32,765 nucleotides of DNA from the NCBI GenBank assembly GCA_017995345.1, contig JAGOJA010000022.1, positions 1 to 32,765 on the forward strand, in the 5' to 3' direction. This DNA comes from Flavobacterium sp. (GTDB lineage: Bacteria > Bacteroidota > Bacteroidia > Flavobacteriales > Flavobacteriaceae). Each line of letters opens with the position of its first letter. Positions within the stretch are counted from its first letter, which is position 1. Shown piece after piece: positions 21,463 to 30,718 of this stretch. A program made the translations under genes and the position numbers. Below the pieces are notes generated by a model. That model worked only from the letters and a program-made list of their open reading frames with translations, was not told the DNA's origin and ran no database searches.

Positions 21463-23703
21463 ATGAGTACCATAGCTGCAGTAGCACAAGCAACACACCA
21501 CTTAAAACCTTTAATTAGTGATTTGGGATTAATCCTGATGACAGCTGCTGTGGCAGTTTTATTATTTAAAAAAATAAAACAGCCGTTGGTTCTCGGATAT
21601 CTAATTGCGGGTTTTCTGGCAGGTCCACATTTTGTGTTTTTCCCTACGGTAAAAGAAGTCAGCAGCGTTGAAGTTTGGGCTGAGATTGGAGTAATTTTTC
21701 TATTATTTAGTTTAGGTCTAGAATTCAGCTTTAAAAAATTGATGAAAGTGGGCGGAACCGCCTCCATTACAGCTGTAGTACAAATAATATCCATGATTAT
21801 CATCGGTTATTTTGTGGGACAATGGATTGGTTGGAAATCTATGGACAGCATCTTTCTAGGCGTAATTTTGTCAATTTCATCTACTACTATTATTCTAAAA
21901 ACATTCGATGAACTGGGTGTAAAAAGTCAAAAATTTGCTGGAATTGTTCTTGGTTCACTTATTGTCCAAGACATAGTAGCTATTTTGATGATGGTTTTGC
22001 TTTCCACAATTGCCGTGAGCCAACAGTTTTCCGGAGGAGAACTCTTATTATCCGTTTTAAAACTAATTTTTTTCTTGACAATTTGGTTTGTTGGAGGAAT
22101 CTTTTTCATTCCAACATTACTAAAAAAAGCAAAGAACATATTGACGGATGAAATGCTACTAATCATTTCACTTGCTTTATGCTTAATGATGGTTATTTTG
22201 GCTGACAGCGTTGGTTTTTCTCCTGCTCTTGGTGCTTTTATAATGGGCTCAATCATTGCCGAAACTACTCAGGCAGAACATATCGAGCATTTAGTAAAAC
22301 CCGTAAAAGACCTTTTTGGAGCCGTTTTTTTTGTATCTGTTGGTATGTTAATTAATCCTGAGACGTTGTATGAATATGCGCTTCCTGTCGCTATATTAAC
22401 AGTCGTAGTTATTATCGGGCAATCCGTAAGTTCAACAATTGGTGCTTTGATTTCGGGGCAACCACTGAAACAATCCGTGCAAACTGGAATGAGTTTATCG
22501 CAAATTGGCGAATTCTCCTTTATTATTGCAACATTGGGAATGACATTGAATGTTACCAGTGATTTTCTCTATCCTATTGTAGTGGCTGTATCAGCAGTAA
22601 CGACTTTTACCACACCTTTTATGGTAAAATTTGCCATTCCCTTTTCTGAATATTTAGACGAGAAATTACCCCGAAAATGGACCAAAAGAATTGAACGGTA
22701 CAGTGCCAATACACAATCTATAAAATTAGTAAGCAACTGGCAAATAGTTGTACGCGCTTTTCTGTCACAAGTAATTATCCATTCCGTAATTATAGTAGCT
22801 GTTATTTTACTTTCCTCTAAATACATTTTACCTTTAGTACAAGAATTAGAATTTGGAAAACTATTTGGCGCATTAATAACACTTGTAATAATATCTCCTT
22901 TTTTATGGGCTCTTTCTTTGCGACGCATTGCTGAAAAAGAAGTAGCTGTTTTAAGAGAAGAGCGTAAATATCGTGGCCCCATTCTCATGATGGTTTTATT
23001 GCGCATGGTTTTAGCTCTTTTTTACATTGGGTTTTTATTAAATATCTTTTTCTCTCCTATTATTGGATTTATAGCACTAATTGCAGCTGTTGTTGTCTAT
23101 TTTGTTTTTCCCAAAAAATTAAACGCACAATACCATAAAATAGAAGACCACTTTCTCAAAAATCTAAATGCACGAGAAACAAAGAACGCTCTTAGAAGGC
23201 GCAGTGATTTGACTCCTTGGGATGGTCACATGACTACTTTTGCCATTGCACCAACTTCAAATATTGCTGGAAAAACATTAGATGAGTTACGTATTCGGGA
23301 ACAATTAGGTATTAATATCGCCTTTATCAAAAGAGGAGAAATCACGATTAATATTCCAAACAAAAACGAACGTTTATTTCCTGGTGACGAAATTTGTGTT
23401 ATTGGAACTGACGACCAAGTCAACGAATTTAATTCCTATTTGCATAAAAATGAAATAGAAATACCTGAAAAAGTTGCTGATGCCGATATTGTTTTACTAC
23501 AATTAGAACTTAATGAAGAAGAATTTATTGGTAAAAACATCAAGAATTCACAATTACGCGAAAAAACAAATGGTTTGATTGTAGGAGTTGAAAGAAACGG
23601 AAAAAGGATTTTAAATCCAGAGTCGAACATGATTTTAGAAAAAAACGATATTCTCTGGGTCGTAGGAAGTAAGAAATTATTAAACAATTTTTTCAAAAAT
23701 TAG
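21463..23703 (+). CDS. CPA2 monovalent cation:proton antiporter with two RCK_C domains
   Basis: This inner-membrane protein has 746 residues. Residues about 15-395 form a Na/H-exchanger domain (PLVLGYLIAGFLAGP, FLLFSLGLEFSF, VQDIVAILMM, FSPALGAFIMGSIIAE, GAVFFVSVGM). About 425-560 adds further membrane segments. Two TrkA-C (RCK_C) domains follow: KTLDELRIREQ...FPGDEICVIGTDDQV and IGKNIKNSQLRE...ILEKNDILWVVGS. There is no TrkA-N NAD-binding domain, unlike KefC. The likely role is K+ or Na+ efflux with regulation by a small ligand through RCK_C. It lies 285 bases before the kefF/kefC pair on the same strand. Confidence 0.9.
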   Translation: MSTIAAVAQATHHLKPLISDLGLILMTAAVAVLLFKKIKQPLVLGYLIAGFLAGPHFVFFPTVKEVSSVEVWAEIGVIFLLFSLGLEFSFKKLMKVGGTASITAVVQIISMIIIGYFVGQWIGWKSMDSIFLGVILSISSTTIILKTFDELGVKSQKFAGIVLGSLIVQDIVAILMMVLLSTIAVSQQFSGGELLLSVLKLIFFLTIWFVGGIFFIPTLLKKAKNILTDEMLLIISLALCLMMVILADSVGFSPALGAFIMGSIIAETTQAEHIEHLVKPVKDLFGAVFFVSVGMLINPETLYEYALPVAILTVVVIIGQSVSSTIGALISGQPLKQSVQTGMSLSQIGEFSFIIATLGMTLNVTSDFLYPIVVAVSAVTTFTTPFMVKFAIPFSEYLDEKLPRKWTKRIERYSANTQSIKLVSNWQIVVRAFLSQVIIHSVIIVAVILLSSKYILPLVQELEFGKLFGALITLVIISPFLWALSLRRIAEKEVAVLREERKYRGPILMMVLLRMVLALFYIGFLLNIFFSPIIGFIALIAAVVVYFVFPKKLNAQYHKIEDHFLKNLNARETKNALRRRSDLTPWDGHMTTFAIAPTSNIAGKTLDELRIREQLGINIAFIKRGEITINIPNKNERLFPGDEICVIGTDDQVNEFNSYLHKNEIEIPEKVADADIVLLQLELNEEEFIGKNIKNSQLREKTNGLIVGVERNGKRILNPESNMILEKNDILWVVGSKKLLNNFFKN

Positions 23704-23956
23704 GCTACAAACAAAGCTTGCCCAAAATTATTAATCCTTTGTTACAACAATAAGGTTAAATATAAATTAGGATGTAGCCCTAGTCTTTCCTAAATAAAAC
23801 TATAGTTCTTATTTTGATAGGATTTTTTATTTCTAAATTCATTTGCAATAAAAAAACTTCTAAAATATTTTTAAATCAATAAAACCGAGTAATATTTTAT
23901 ACCTTACAATACGTTTTACAACAGTCACCTTGTTACAAATCAACTAGATAACACAT

Positions 23957-23964
23957 TAGGTTTG
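23957..23964 (+). promoter_or_regulatory. -7 promoter element TAGGTTTG
   Basis: This exact TAnnTTTG lies 32 bases before the ATG of the kefF-like gene. Confidence 0.5.
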
Positions 23965-23988
23965 TAAAAAAAGCTAAAATAAATTTTC

Positions 23989-24594
23989 ATGTCAAAAAAC
24001 AAAATCTTAATCCTATTTTCCCATCCGCTTTTTGAAAAATCATATGCGAATAAAGCGTTGGTGGAAAACATTCCCAACTCAGAAAACATAACTTTTCATG
24101 ATTTATACGAGGAATATCCCTATTTTGATATTGATGTAAAACGCGAACAAGCATTGTTAAGTCAACATGACATAATCATTTGGCATCATCCTATGTATTG
24201 GTACAGTTGTCCGCCATTGATGAAACAATGGATTGATATGGTACTGGAACACAACTGGGCGTATGGAAAAAAAGGAACTGCGTTACAGGATAAGATTATT
24301 TTTCAAGTGATAACAACTGGTGGTGATAAAGAAAATTATTGTGAAACGGGGAGTGATCGTTACACTATTGTTGAGTTGCTAGAACCCTTTAACCAAACCG
24401 CAAAAGTATGTAATATGATGTATTTACCTCCTTTTGTAGTGCATGGAACCCACAATATGGCGACAGAAGATTATGAAAAAAACGGTTTGATTTACGGTTA
24501 TTTTCTGCACTATTTAGAAAATAATTATTTAGATAAAGATGAAATTTTGCAACACCAATATTTGAATGAATGGTTTGCTACAATACTAACATAA
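23989..24594 (+). CDS. kefF: NAD(P)H oxidoreductase, KefF/KefG-like antiporter partner
   Basis: The 201-residue flavodoxin-fold protein has KILILFSHPLFEKSYANKAL at the start (FMN phosphate loop), DIIIWHHPMYWYSCPPLMKQ (flavin-binding aromatic loop) and a GKKGTALQDKI segment. KefF/KefG proteins bind the KefC/KefB antiporter from the cytoplasmic side and reduce quinones. Its stop is one base before the ATG of the KefC-like gene, so the two are translationally linked and probably form one complex. The symbol is by position and family; kefG is equally possible. Confidence 0.88.
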   Translation: MSKNKILILFSHPLFEKSYANKALVENIPNSENITFHDLYEEYPYFDIDVKREQALLSQHDIIIWHHPMYWYSCPPLMKQWIDMVLEHNWAYGKKGTALQDKIIFQVITTGGDKENYCETGSDRYTIVELLEPFNQTAKVCNMMYLPPFVVHGTHNMATEDYEKNGLIYGYFLHYLENNYLDKDEILQHQYLNEWFATILT

Positions 24595-24595
24595 G

Positions 24596-26485
24596 ATGGA
24601 TAGCAATTTTTTACTACAAGCAATTATTTATTTAACCGCTGCGGTTATTTGTGTTCCTATTGCTAAAAAATTAGGGTTGAGTTCTATTATAGGCTATTTA
24701 TTAGCTGGAATAGTAATTGGCCCTTATGTTCTTGGTTTTATTGGTCAAGAAGGTCAGGACATTATGCATTTTGCTGAATTTGGTGTTGTAATGATGCTGT
24801 TTTTGATTGGTCTGGAATTGGAACCCAGCAAGTTTTGGAAAATGCGAAAATTCATTCTTGGCTTGGGTTCGGCACAATTAATTGGGACCACTCTAATTCT
24901 GTTTTTAGGATGTCTTTTCTTTATGGATTGGAAATGGAAAACTTCCTTGGCTATATCACTGGCGCTAGCATTATCTTCAACAGCTATTGTGTTGCAAACC
25001 CTAAAGGAAAAAGGATTGTCAAACACATCTGTAGGCCGTTCCTCTTTTGCAGTTTTACTTTTTCAAGACATTGCAGTAATCCCCATTTTAGCTTTTTTAC
25101 CACTGCTATCGACAGTAAACCTTGAGGCAACAAGTGATGCACCACAATCCATAATCACTGGATATTCAAGCTGGCTGCAAACTTTAATTGTACTCGGAAT
25201 TATTTCGACTATCTATTTTTCTGGTCGTTTTCTACTTGTTCCCCTATTGCATATTATCGCAAAAACACGTTTGCAGGAATTATTTACTGCTTCGGCATTA
25301 TTACTGGTGATTGGCGTTTCTTATTCGATGCAATTGGTGGGCTTAAGTCCCGCACTTGGTGCTTTTATGGCTGGAGTCGTGTTAGCTAATTCTGAATTTC
25401 GTCATGAATTAGAAGGAAATATTGCTCCATTTAAAGGATTGCTCTTAGGGTTGTTTTTTTTAGGTGTTGGCGCATCAATAAACTTTAATTTGATTGTCGA
25501 AAACCCTCTTTTTATCTTCGTTTTTGGAGCCGTCCTAACATTTGTGAAGTTCGCCGTTTTATTTGTAATCAGCCGAATTAATAAAAAAAATATTGATCAA
25601 AATCTACTGTTTGCTTTTGGTTTAAGCCAAGCGGGAGAGTTTGGTTTTGTAATAATGAGTTTTTGCATGCAATTGAACATCATACCCAATATTTTAGCCA
25701 ATCAAATAATGGCAGTAATCGCAATGAGTATGGTTGCCACTCCTTTTTTGTTATTAATAAATGAGCGATTAATTTATCCTCATGCAAGGATTAAGGAAAA
25801 AACGACTGAAACAAATGAGGAAAGTGATTTTATAGACGAAGATAACCCTGTAATCATTGCTGGTTTTGGTCATTTTGGAAGTACGGTTGGACGTTTATTA
25901 AAAGCCAATAATGTAAAATCAACCATTTTAGACTATGATTCTGATCGAATTGATCTGTTGCGAAAAATGGGATTCAAAGTGTATTATGGCGATGCCACTC
26001 GATTAGAATTATTGAAAGCTGCTGGTTGTGAAAACGCTAAACTTTTTATTGCGGCCATAGATAATCCTACGGTTAATTTACAAGTAATTGAAACCTTAAA
26101 AAAACATTTTCCAAATTTAAAAATATTAACTCGGGCTCGAAATAGAAATGATGCCTATGAATTAATCGATCACAAAATCAAAAATATTTATCGAGAAACA
26201 TTATATAGTGCCGTAAATATGGGCGTTGATGCACTAGTTGAATTAGGTCATCGCAAATACTCGGCTACTAGACAAGGAAGGCAGTTTATAAAATATGATG
26301 AAATCACCACCAGGATATTAGCCGAAAAACGTCATGATAAAATGGCCTATCTGATTACTATTAAAGAAGAAATTGAATTACAGGAACAGTTGCTAAAGAG
26401 TGATTTTTATTCCCAAATTGCAGCAACAAACCACAGTTGGGATTCCCAGCACTTGAAGAACAACTTATCCAAATCCTCGGATTAA
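24596..26485 (+). CDS. kefC: KefB/KefC-like K+/H+ antiporter with RCK_N domain
   Basis: This 629-residue inner-membrane antiporter has an exchanger domain (about 5-385: IGYLLAGIVIGPYVLG, MLFLIGLELEPSKFW, FQDIAVIPILAFLPLL, LSPALGAFMAGVVLA, GLFFLGVGASI) and a cytoplasmic TrkA-N domain with GFGHFGSTVG, DYDSDRIDLL and YYGDATRLELL. E. coli KefC is held closed by glutathione and opened by its conjugates to acidify the cell during electrophile stress. Whether this organism uses glutathione is not known from the window. It is the second gene of the kefF-kefC operon. A bidirectional terminator separates it from guaB. Confidence 0.92.
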   Translation: MDSNFLLQAIIYLTAAVICVPIAKKLGLSSIIGYLLAGIVIGPYVLGFIGQEGQDIMHFAEFGVVMMLFLIGLELEPSKFWKMRKFILGLGSAQLIGTTLILFLGCLFFMDWKWKTSLAISLALALSSTAIVLQTLKEKGLSNTSVGRSSFAVLLFQDIAVIPILAFLPLLSTVNLEATSDAPQSIITGYSSWLQTLIVLGIISTIYFSGRFLLVPLLHIIAKTRLQELFTASALLLVIGVSYSMQLVGLSPALGAFMAGVVLANSEFRHELEGNIAPFKGLLLGLFFLGVGASINFNLIVENPLFIFVFGAVLTFVKFAVLFVISRINKKNIDQNLLFAFGLSQAGEFGFVIMSFCMQLNIIPNILANQIMAVIAMSMVATPFLLLINERLIYPHARIKEKTTETNEESDFIDEDNPVIIAGFGHFGSTVGRLLKANNVKSTILDYDSDRIDLLRKMGFKVYYGDATRLELLKAAGCENAKLFIAAIDNPTVNLQVIETLKKHFPNLKILTRARNRNDAYELIDHKIKNIYRETLYSAVNMGVDALVELGHRKYSATRQGRQFIKYDEITTRILAEKRHDKMAYLITIKEEIELQEQLLKSDFYSQIAATNHSWDSQHLKNNLSKSSD

Positions 26486-26502
26486 AAATTTGTACTAAAG
26501 TG

Positions 26503-26548
26503 AAAAAGGCATAATTAAAACCTGAATTGGAATTAAATATGCCTTTTT
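26503..26548. terminator. bidirectional terminator between kefC and guaB
   Basis: This perfect 11-bp stem, AAAAAGGCATA / TATGCCTTTTT, has a 24-base loop. The A/T ends give a T-run in both directions, fitting two convergent genes. Confidence 0.8.
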
Positions 26549-26568
26549 ATTATTTTAAAAACTAAAAA

Positions 26569-28041
26569 TTATCTTGAATAATTCGGAGCTTCTTTCGTAA
26601 TAGTCACATTATGAGGATGACTTTCGTTGATTCCACTAGCAGTGATGCGAACAAAACGTCCTGTTTCCTGTAAAGTTGGAATATCTTTTGAACCACAATA
26701 CCCCATTCCGGCACGAAGGCCACCAATGAATTGTTGCATACTTTCGTTCAACTCTCCTTTATAGGGAACACGTCCTACAATTCCTTCCGGAACCAGTTTT
26801 TTAACATCATCTTCCACATCTTGAAAATACCGGTCTTTTGAACCTTCCTGCATCGCTTCAACAGAACCCATTCCGCGGTATGACCTAAATTTTCTTCCTT
26901 CGAAAATAATAGTTTCGCCAGGAGATTCCATAGTTCCAGCTAACAATGAACCTAGCATCACACAATCAGCACCGGCAGCAATAGCTTTTGCAATATCACC
27001 AGTATAGCGAATTCCACCATCTGCAATGACTGGAACTCCAGTTCCTTTGATAGCCGCAGCTACTTCAAGAACAGCAGAAAACTGAGGAAAACCAACACCG
27101 GCAACAATACGAGTTGTACATATTGAACCTGGGCCAATTCCTACTTTTACACCATCTGCTCCATTTTCAACTAAAAATTTAGCTGCTTCAGGAGTTGCAA
27201 TATTACCAACGATAACATCTATTTGAGGGAATTTACTTTTTACTTCTTTCAAAACATTGACAACACCTTGGGTGTGTCCGTGTGCAGTATCAATAATAAT
27301 AGCATCAACACCAGCGTTAACTAATGCTTCGGCTCTTTGAACTGCATCGCCCGTTACGCCAATTGCTGCTGCAACACGCAAGCGACCAAAAACATCTTTA
27401 TTTGCAATAGGTTTTTGAGTTAATTTAGTAATATCTCTAAATGTAATCAAACCTACTAATTTATAAGCTGCATTTACAACTGGTAATTTTTCGATTTTGT
27501 GTCCTTGTAAAACTACTTCTGCTTGTTCTAGGGAAGTACCTTCAGCAACGGTAACCAAGTTTTTGCTGGTCATTACCTCGACAATAGCTCTAGAACCGTT
27601 TTTTTCAAAACGTAAATCTCTATTGGTAACGATTCCTTTCAATATGTAATTTTCATCTACAATTGGAATACCTCCAATACCAAATTCTTTCATGGCATTT
27701 TTGGCATCGGCAACAGTAGAGGTCAACGGCAAAGTAACAGGATCGATAATCATACCGGATTCGGCACGCTTTACTTTTCTAACTTTCGCAGCTTGTTGCT
27801 CAATAGTCATGTTTTTATGCAAAACACCAATTCCACCTTCTTGTGCCATAGCAATTGCCATTGAACTTTCAGTAACGGTATCCATAGCAGCGGATACAAT
27901 AGGAACATTCAGTGTTATATTTCTTGAAAATTTCGACTTAATACTCACTTCGCGAGGAAGCACATTTGAGTAGTTGGGAATTAATAGAACATCATCGTAA
28001 GTTAATCCTTCACCGATAATCTTAGAGTTGTGTGCGATCAT
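26569..28041 (-). CDS. guaB: inosine-5'-monophosphate dehydrogenase
   Basis: The enzyme oxidises IMP to XMP with NAD, the first committed step to GMP. The 490-residue protein has [13 protein letters not shown] at 13-25, two CBS domains at about 95-205, and the catalytic loop [13 protein letters not shown] with Cys308. The flap region and the ending of the barrel are complete. It is transcribed alone, from the -7 element 28071-28078, divergent from the P-type ATPase. The identification is secure. Confidence 0.96.
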   Translation of the reverse strand: MIAHNSKIIGEGLTYDDVLLIPNYSNVLPREVSIKSKFSRNITLNVPIVSAAMDTVTESSMAIAMAQEGGIGVLHKNMTIEQQAAKVRKVKRAESGMIIDPVTLPLTSTVADAKNAMKEFGIGGIPIVDENYILKGIVTNRDLRFEKNGSRAIVEVMTSKNLVTVAEGTSLEQAEVVLQGHKIEKLPVVNAAYKLVGLITFRDITKLTQKPIANKDVFGRLRVAAAIGVTGDAVQRAEALVNAGVDAIIIDTAHGHTQGVVNVLKEVKSKFPQIDVIVGNIATPEAAKFLVENGADGVKVGIGPGSICTTRIVAGVGFPQFSAVLEVAAAIKGTGVPVIADGGIRYTGDIAKAIAAGADCVMLGSLLAGTMESPGETIIFEGRKFRSYRGMGSVEAMQEGSKDRYFQDVEDDVKKLVPEGIVGRVPYKGELNESMQQFIGGLRAGMGYCGSKDIPTLQETGRFVRITASGINESHPHNVTITKEAPNYSR

Positions 28042-28070
28042 TGCAATTGTAGTTGGAGTTTAATTGCGTG

Positions 28071-28111
28071 CAAATATAAATAATTTTCAGCAAAAAAATG
28101 CTATAATTTTG
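28071..28111. promoter_or_regulatory. divergent promoters of guaB and the P-type ATPase
   Basis: TATATTTG on the minus strand (28071-28078) serves guaB. TAATTTTG on the plus strand (28104-28111) serves the ATPase gene, with a leader of about 90 bases. Both are exact TAnnTTTG. Confidence 0.5.
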
Positions 28112-28205
28112 CAATTAATAATTAAATTGCAGTTCAATGCCAATTCTTTGGTTCCAAATCACTACTCGGCTCCCAATCTAAAAAATTCGATTAATTTATT
28201 TTACA

Positions 28206-30710
28206 ATGATAGAAACCCACCAACAATTAAAAGGACTTTCTCACGAAGAGGTTTTACTTTCGAGAACGAAATTTGGTTCGAATGTAATCGTCAATACGGA
28301 AAAAAATCAGTTCTTGAAATCCATATTTGAAATGGTGAAAGAGCCTATGTTCTTATTGTTACTCACCGCAACGAGTATTTATTTCATTACTGGCGATTAT
28401 GGAAACGGAATTTTTATGAGCGCAGCAATTGTATTGGTTTCCACCATTTCACTGTATCAAGAATCCAAAAGTAGAACCGCAATTGAAGCCCTAAAAAAAC
28501 TATCTCAACCCAAAAGTAAAGTCATACGTAACGGCCAAATTACTGAAATTCTAAGCGAAGAAATTGTTCTAGGTGACCTTATCCAAACGGAAGAAGGCAC
28601 CTTTATTCCTGCCGATGGCATCATTCTTCAATCCAATGATTTTTCCGTAAATGAATCTATTTTGACCGGAGAATCGATGGCTGTTTATAAAAATGAAACC
28701 TCCAAAAACAACAGTGTTTTTCTTGGAACTATAGTAACTGGTGGCCTAGCGATTTGTGAGGTAACCGCTATTGGCAACAAAACTGAACTTGGGAAAATAG
28801 GAAAAAGTCTAGAGACAATTGTCGAAGAAAAAACACCTTTGCAAATTCAAATGAGGAATTTTGTCAAAAAAATGTCTCTTGTAGGTTTAGTGGTTTTTGG
28901 TTTTGTCTGGGCGATTAATTACCATAATTCTAGTGATGTTTTAGATAGTCTGTTGAAAGCACTTACCCTGGCCATGAGTATCATTCCCGAAGAAATTCCA
29001 GTTGCTTTTACCACATTTATGGCGTTGGGTTCTTGGCGATTAATGAAAATGGGCATCATTGTAAAGCAAACAAAAACGGTCGAAACCTTAGGAAGCGCTG
29101 ACGTAATTTGCTCCGATAAAACAGGAACTATTACAGAGAACAAAATGAGTTTGGCACAGTGGTACACTTTTTCTGATGACACCATCAAACAAAGCAACAT
29201 TGATGCAAATAATAATGATATCGAATTACTTAGTCTTGCTATGTGGGCCAGCGAACCTATTGCATTTGATGCCATGGAAATTGCATTACATGATGCCTAT
29301 TCGAAGTTAAAAACAGGAGATGAACGTACTAATTTTAAATTAGTTCATGAATATCCATTGGATGGAAAACCACCCATGATGACCCATATTTTCGAAAATA
29401 AAATTGGAACGCGAATTATTGCTGCCAAAGGTGCTCCCGAAGCATTGATTGCAACATCAAATCTATCCGAAAAAGAAACACAACAAGTTGTATCTGCCAT
29501 GACTAAGATGGCTCTGGAAGGATATCGCGTATTAGGTGTAGGCGTGGCTGAATTTTCAGGGACGGATTACCCTAAAAAGCAACAGGATTTCTCATTTACT
29601 TTCAAAGGATTGGTTGCCTTTTATGATCCTCCAAAAGCGAATATAAAAGAAGTCTTCGAAACCTTATACAACGCCGGTATTCAGGTAAAAATAGTTACAG
29701 GTGACAATGCCGAAACAACGGCGACAATTGCCAAACAAATTGGTTTCCGAAATGCCGATAAAATGCTAAACGGAGATCAATTAATGGCCATGGACGATGC
29801 AACACTTAAAGAAAAAGTGATGGAAACGGCCATTTTTACGAGAATGTTTCCCGAAGCCAAACTTAAAATTATAAAAGCGCTCAAAGACAACAATCAAATC
29901 GTAGCCATGATGGGCGATGGCGTAAATGACGGACCTGCTTTAAAATCAGCTCACATAGGAATTGCAATGGGAAAAAAGGGAACTGAAATTGCTAAACAAG
30001 CCGCTAACCTGATTCTTATTGATGATGATTTTTCTAAAATGATTGATGCCGTTGCCATGGGCAGAAAAATATACAACAATCTAAAAAAAGCCATACAATA
30101 TATTATTTCCATCCACATTCCAATCATTATGATTGTGTTTATTCCATTGGCATTAGGCTGGATTTACCCCAATATTTTTTCACCGGTTCACGTTATCTTT
30201 CTCGAAATAATTATGGGTCCTACCTGTTCCATTATTTATGAAAATGAACCCATGGAACGCAATTTGATGCTGGTCAAACCCAGACCTTTTATAAGTACAT
30301 TTTTCAAACTAAAAGAAATTATCATCAGCATCATTCAAGGGCTTGTTATTACTTTGGGACTTTTATTTGTCTACCAATATTGTGTGGCAACAAATTGCTC
30401 TGAAAGTGCGACCAGAACAGTAGTTTTTCTAACTTTAATTTCGTCCAATATTTTTCTAACACTTACAAATCGTTCTTTTTATTATTCGATATTTACAACA
30501 TTAAAATACAAAAACAATTTAGTCTTGATGATTATTAGCGTAACCATTATAATGACAGCTTGCTTGTTATTTGTCCCATTATTTGCTGCTTTCTTTGAAT
30601 TCGAAAGAGTTTCGGGTTCCCAAATCGCATTGAGTATTGCAGTGGGTCTCGTTTCGGTACTTTGGATAGAAATTTACAAAGGGTTCAAACGAAGAAAAGC
30701 CCAGTTTTAA
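28206..30710 (+). CDS. P2-type cation-translocating ATPase (Ca2+-ATPase-like)
   Basis: The 834-residue inner-membrane pump has the N-terminal cation-ATPase domain (GLSHEEVLLSRTKFGSN). The actuator loop is LTGES (153-157) and the ion-binding helix 4 is PEEIPVAF (261-268). The phosphorylation site is SDKTGTIT with Asp304, and the nucleotide domain has KGAPEA. The hinge is MMGDGVNDGPAL. PEEIP in helix 4 is typical of P2A/P2B Ca2+ pumps, whereas CPC heavy-metal pumps have Cys here. No N-terminal metal-binding domain is present. Substrate Ca2+ is the best guess, but Mn2+ or other cations are possible. The gene ends 8 bases before the end of the convergent DUF5723 gene. Confidence 0.93.
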   Translation: MIETHQQLKGLSHEEVLLSRTKFGSNVIVNTEKNQFLKSIFEMVKEPMFLLLLTATSIYFITGDYGNGIFMSAAIVLVSTISLYQESKSRTAIEALKKLSQPKSKVIRNGQITEILSEEIVLGDLIQTEEGTFIPADGIILQSNDFSVNESILTGESMAVYKNETSKNNSVFLGTIVTGGLAICEVTAIGNKTELGKIGKSLETIVEEKTPLQIQMRNFVKKMSLVGLVVFGFVWAINYHNSSDVLDSLLKALTLAMSIIPEEIPVAFTTFMALGSWRLMKMGIIVKQTKTVETLGSADVICSDKTGTITENKMSLAQWYTFSDDTIKQSNIDANNNDIELLSLAMWASEPIAFDAMEIALHDAYSKLKTGDERTNFKLVHEYPLDGKPPMMTHIFENKIGTRIIAAKGAPEALIATSNLSEKETQQVVSAMTKMALEGYRVLGVGVAEFSGTDYPKKQQDFSFTFKGLVAFYDPPKANIKEVFETLYNAGIQVKIVTGDNAETTATIAKQIGFRNADKMLNGDQLMAMDDATLKEKVMETAIFTRMFPEAKLKIIKALKDNNQIVAMMGDGVNDGPALKSAHIGIAMGKKGTEIAKQAANLILIDDDFSKMIDAVAMGRKIYNNLKKAIQYIISIHIPIIMIVFIPLALGWIYPNIFSPVHVIFLEIIMGPTCSIIYENEPMERNLMLVKPRPFISTFFKLKEIIISIIQGLVITLGLLFVYQYCVATNCSESATRTVVFLTLISSNIFLTLTNRSFYYSIFTTLKYKNNLVLMIISVTIIMTACLLFVPLFAAFFEFERVSGSQIALSIAVGLVSVLWIEIYKGFKRRKAQF

Positions 30711-30718
30711 ACTGAGAT

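Noticed and set aside
28064-28330. Plus-strand 88-codon frame over the guaB/ATPase promoter region
   Set aside because: It overlaps both -7 elements and the first codons of the ATPase gene in another frame.
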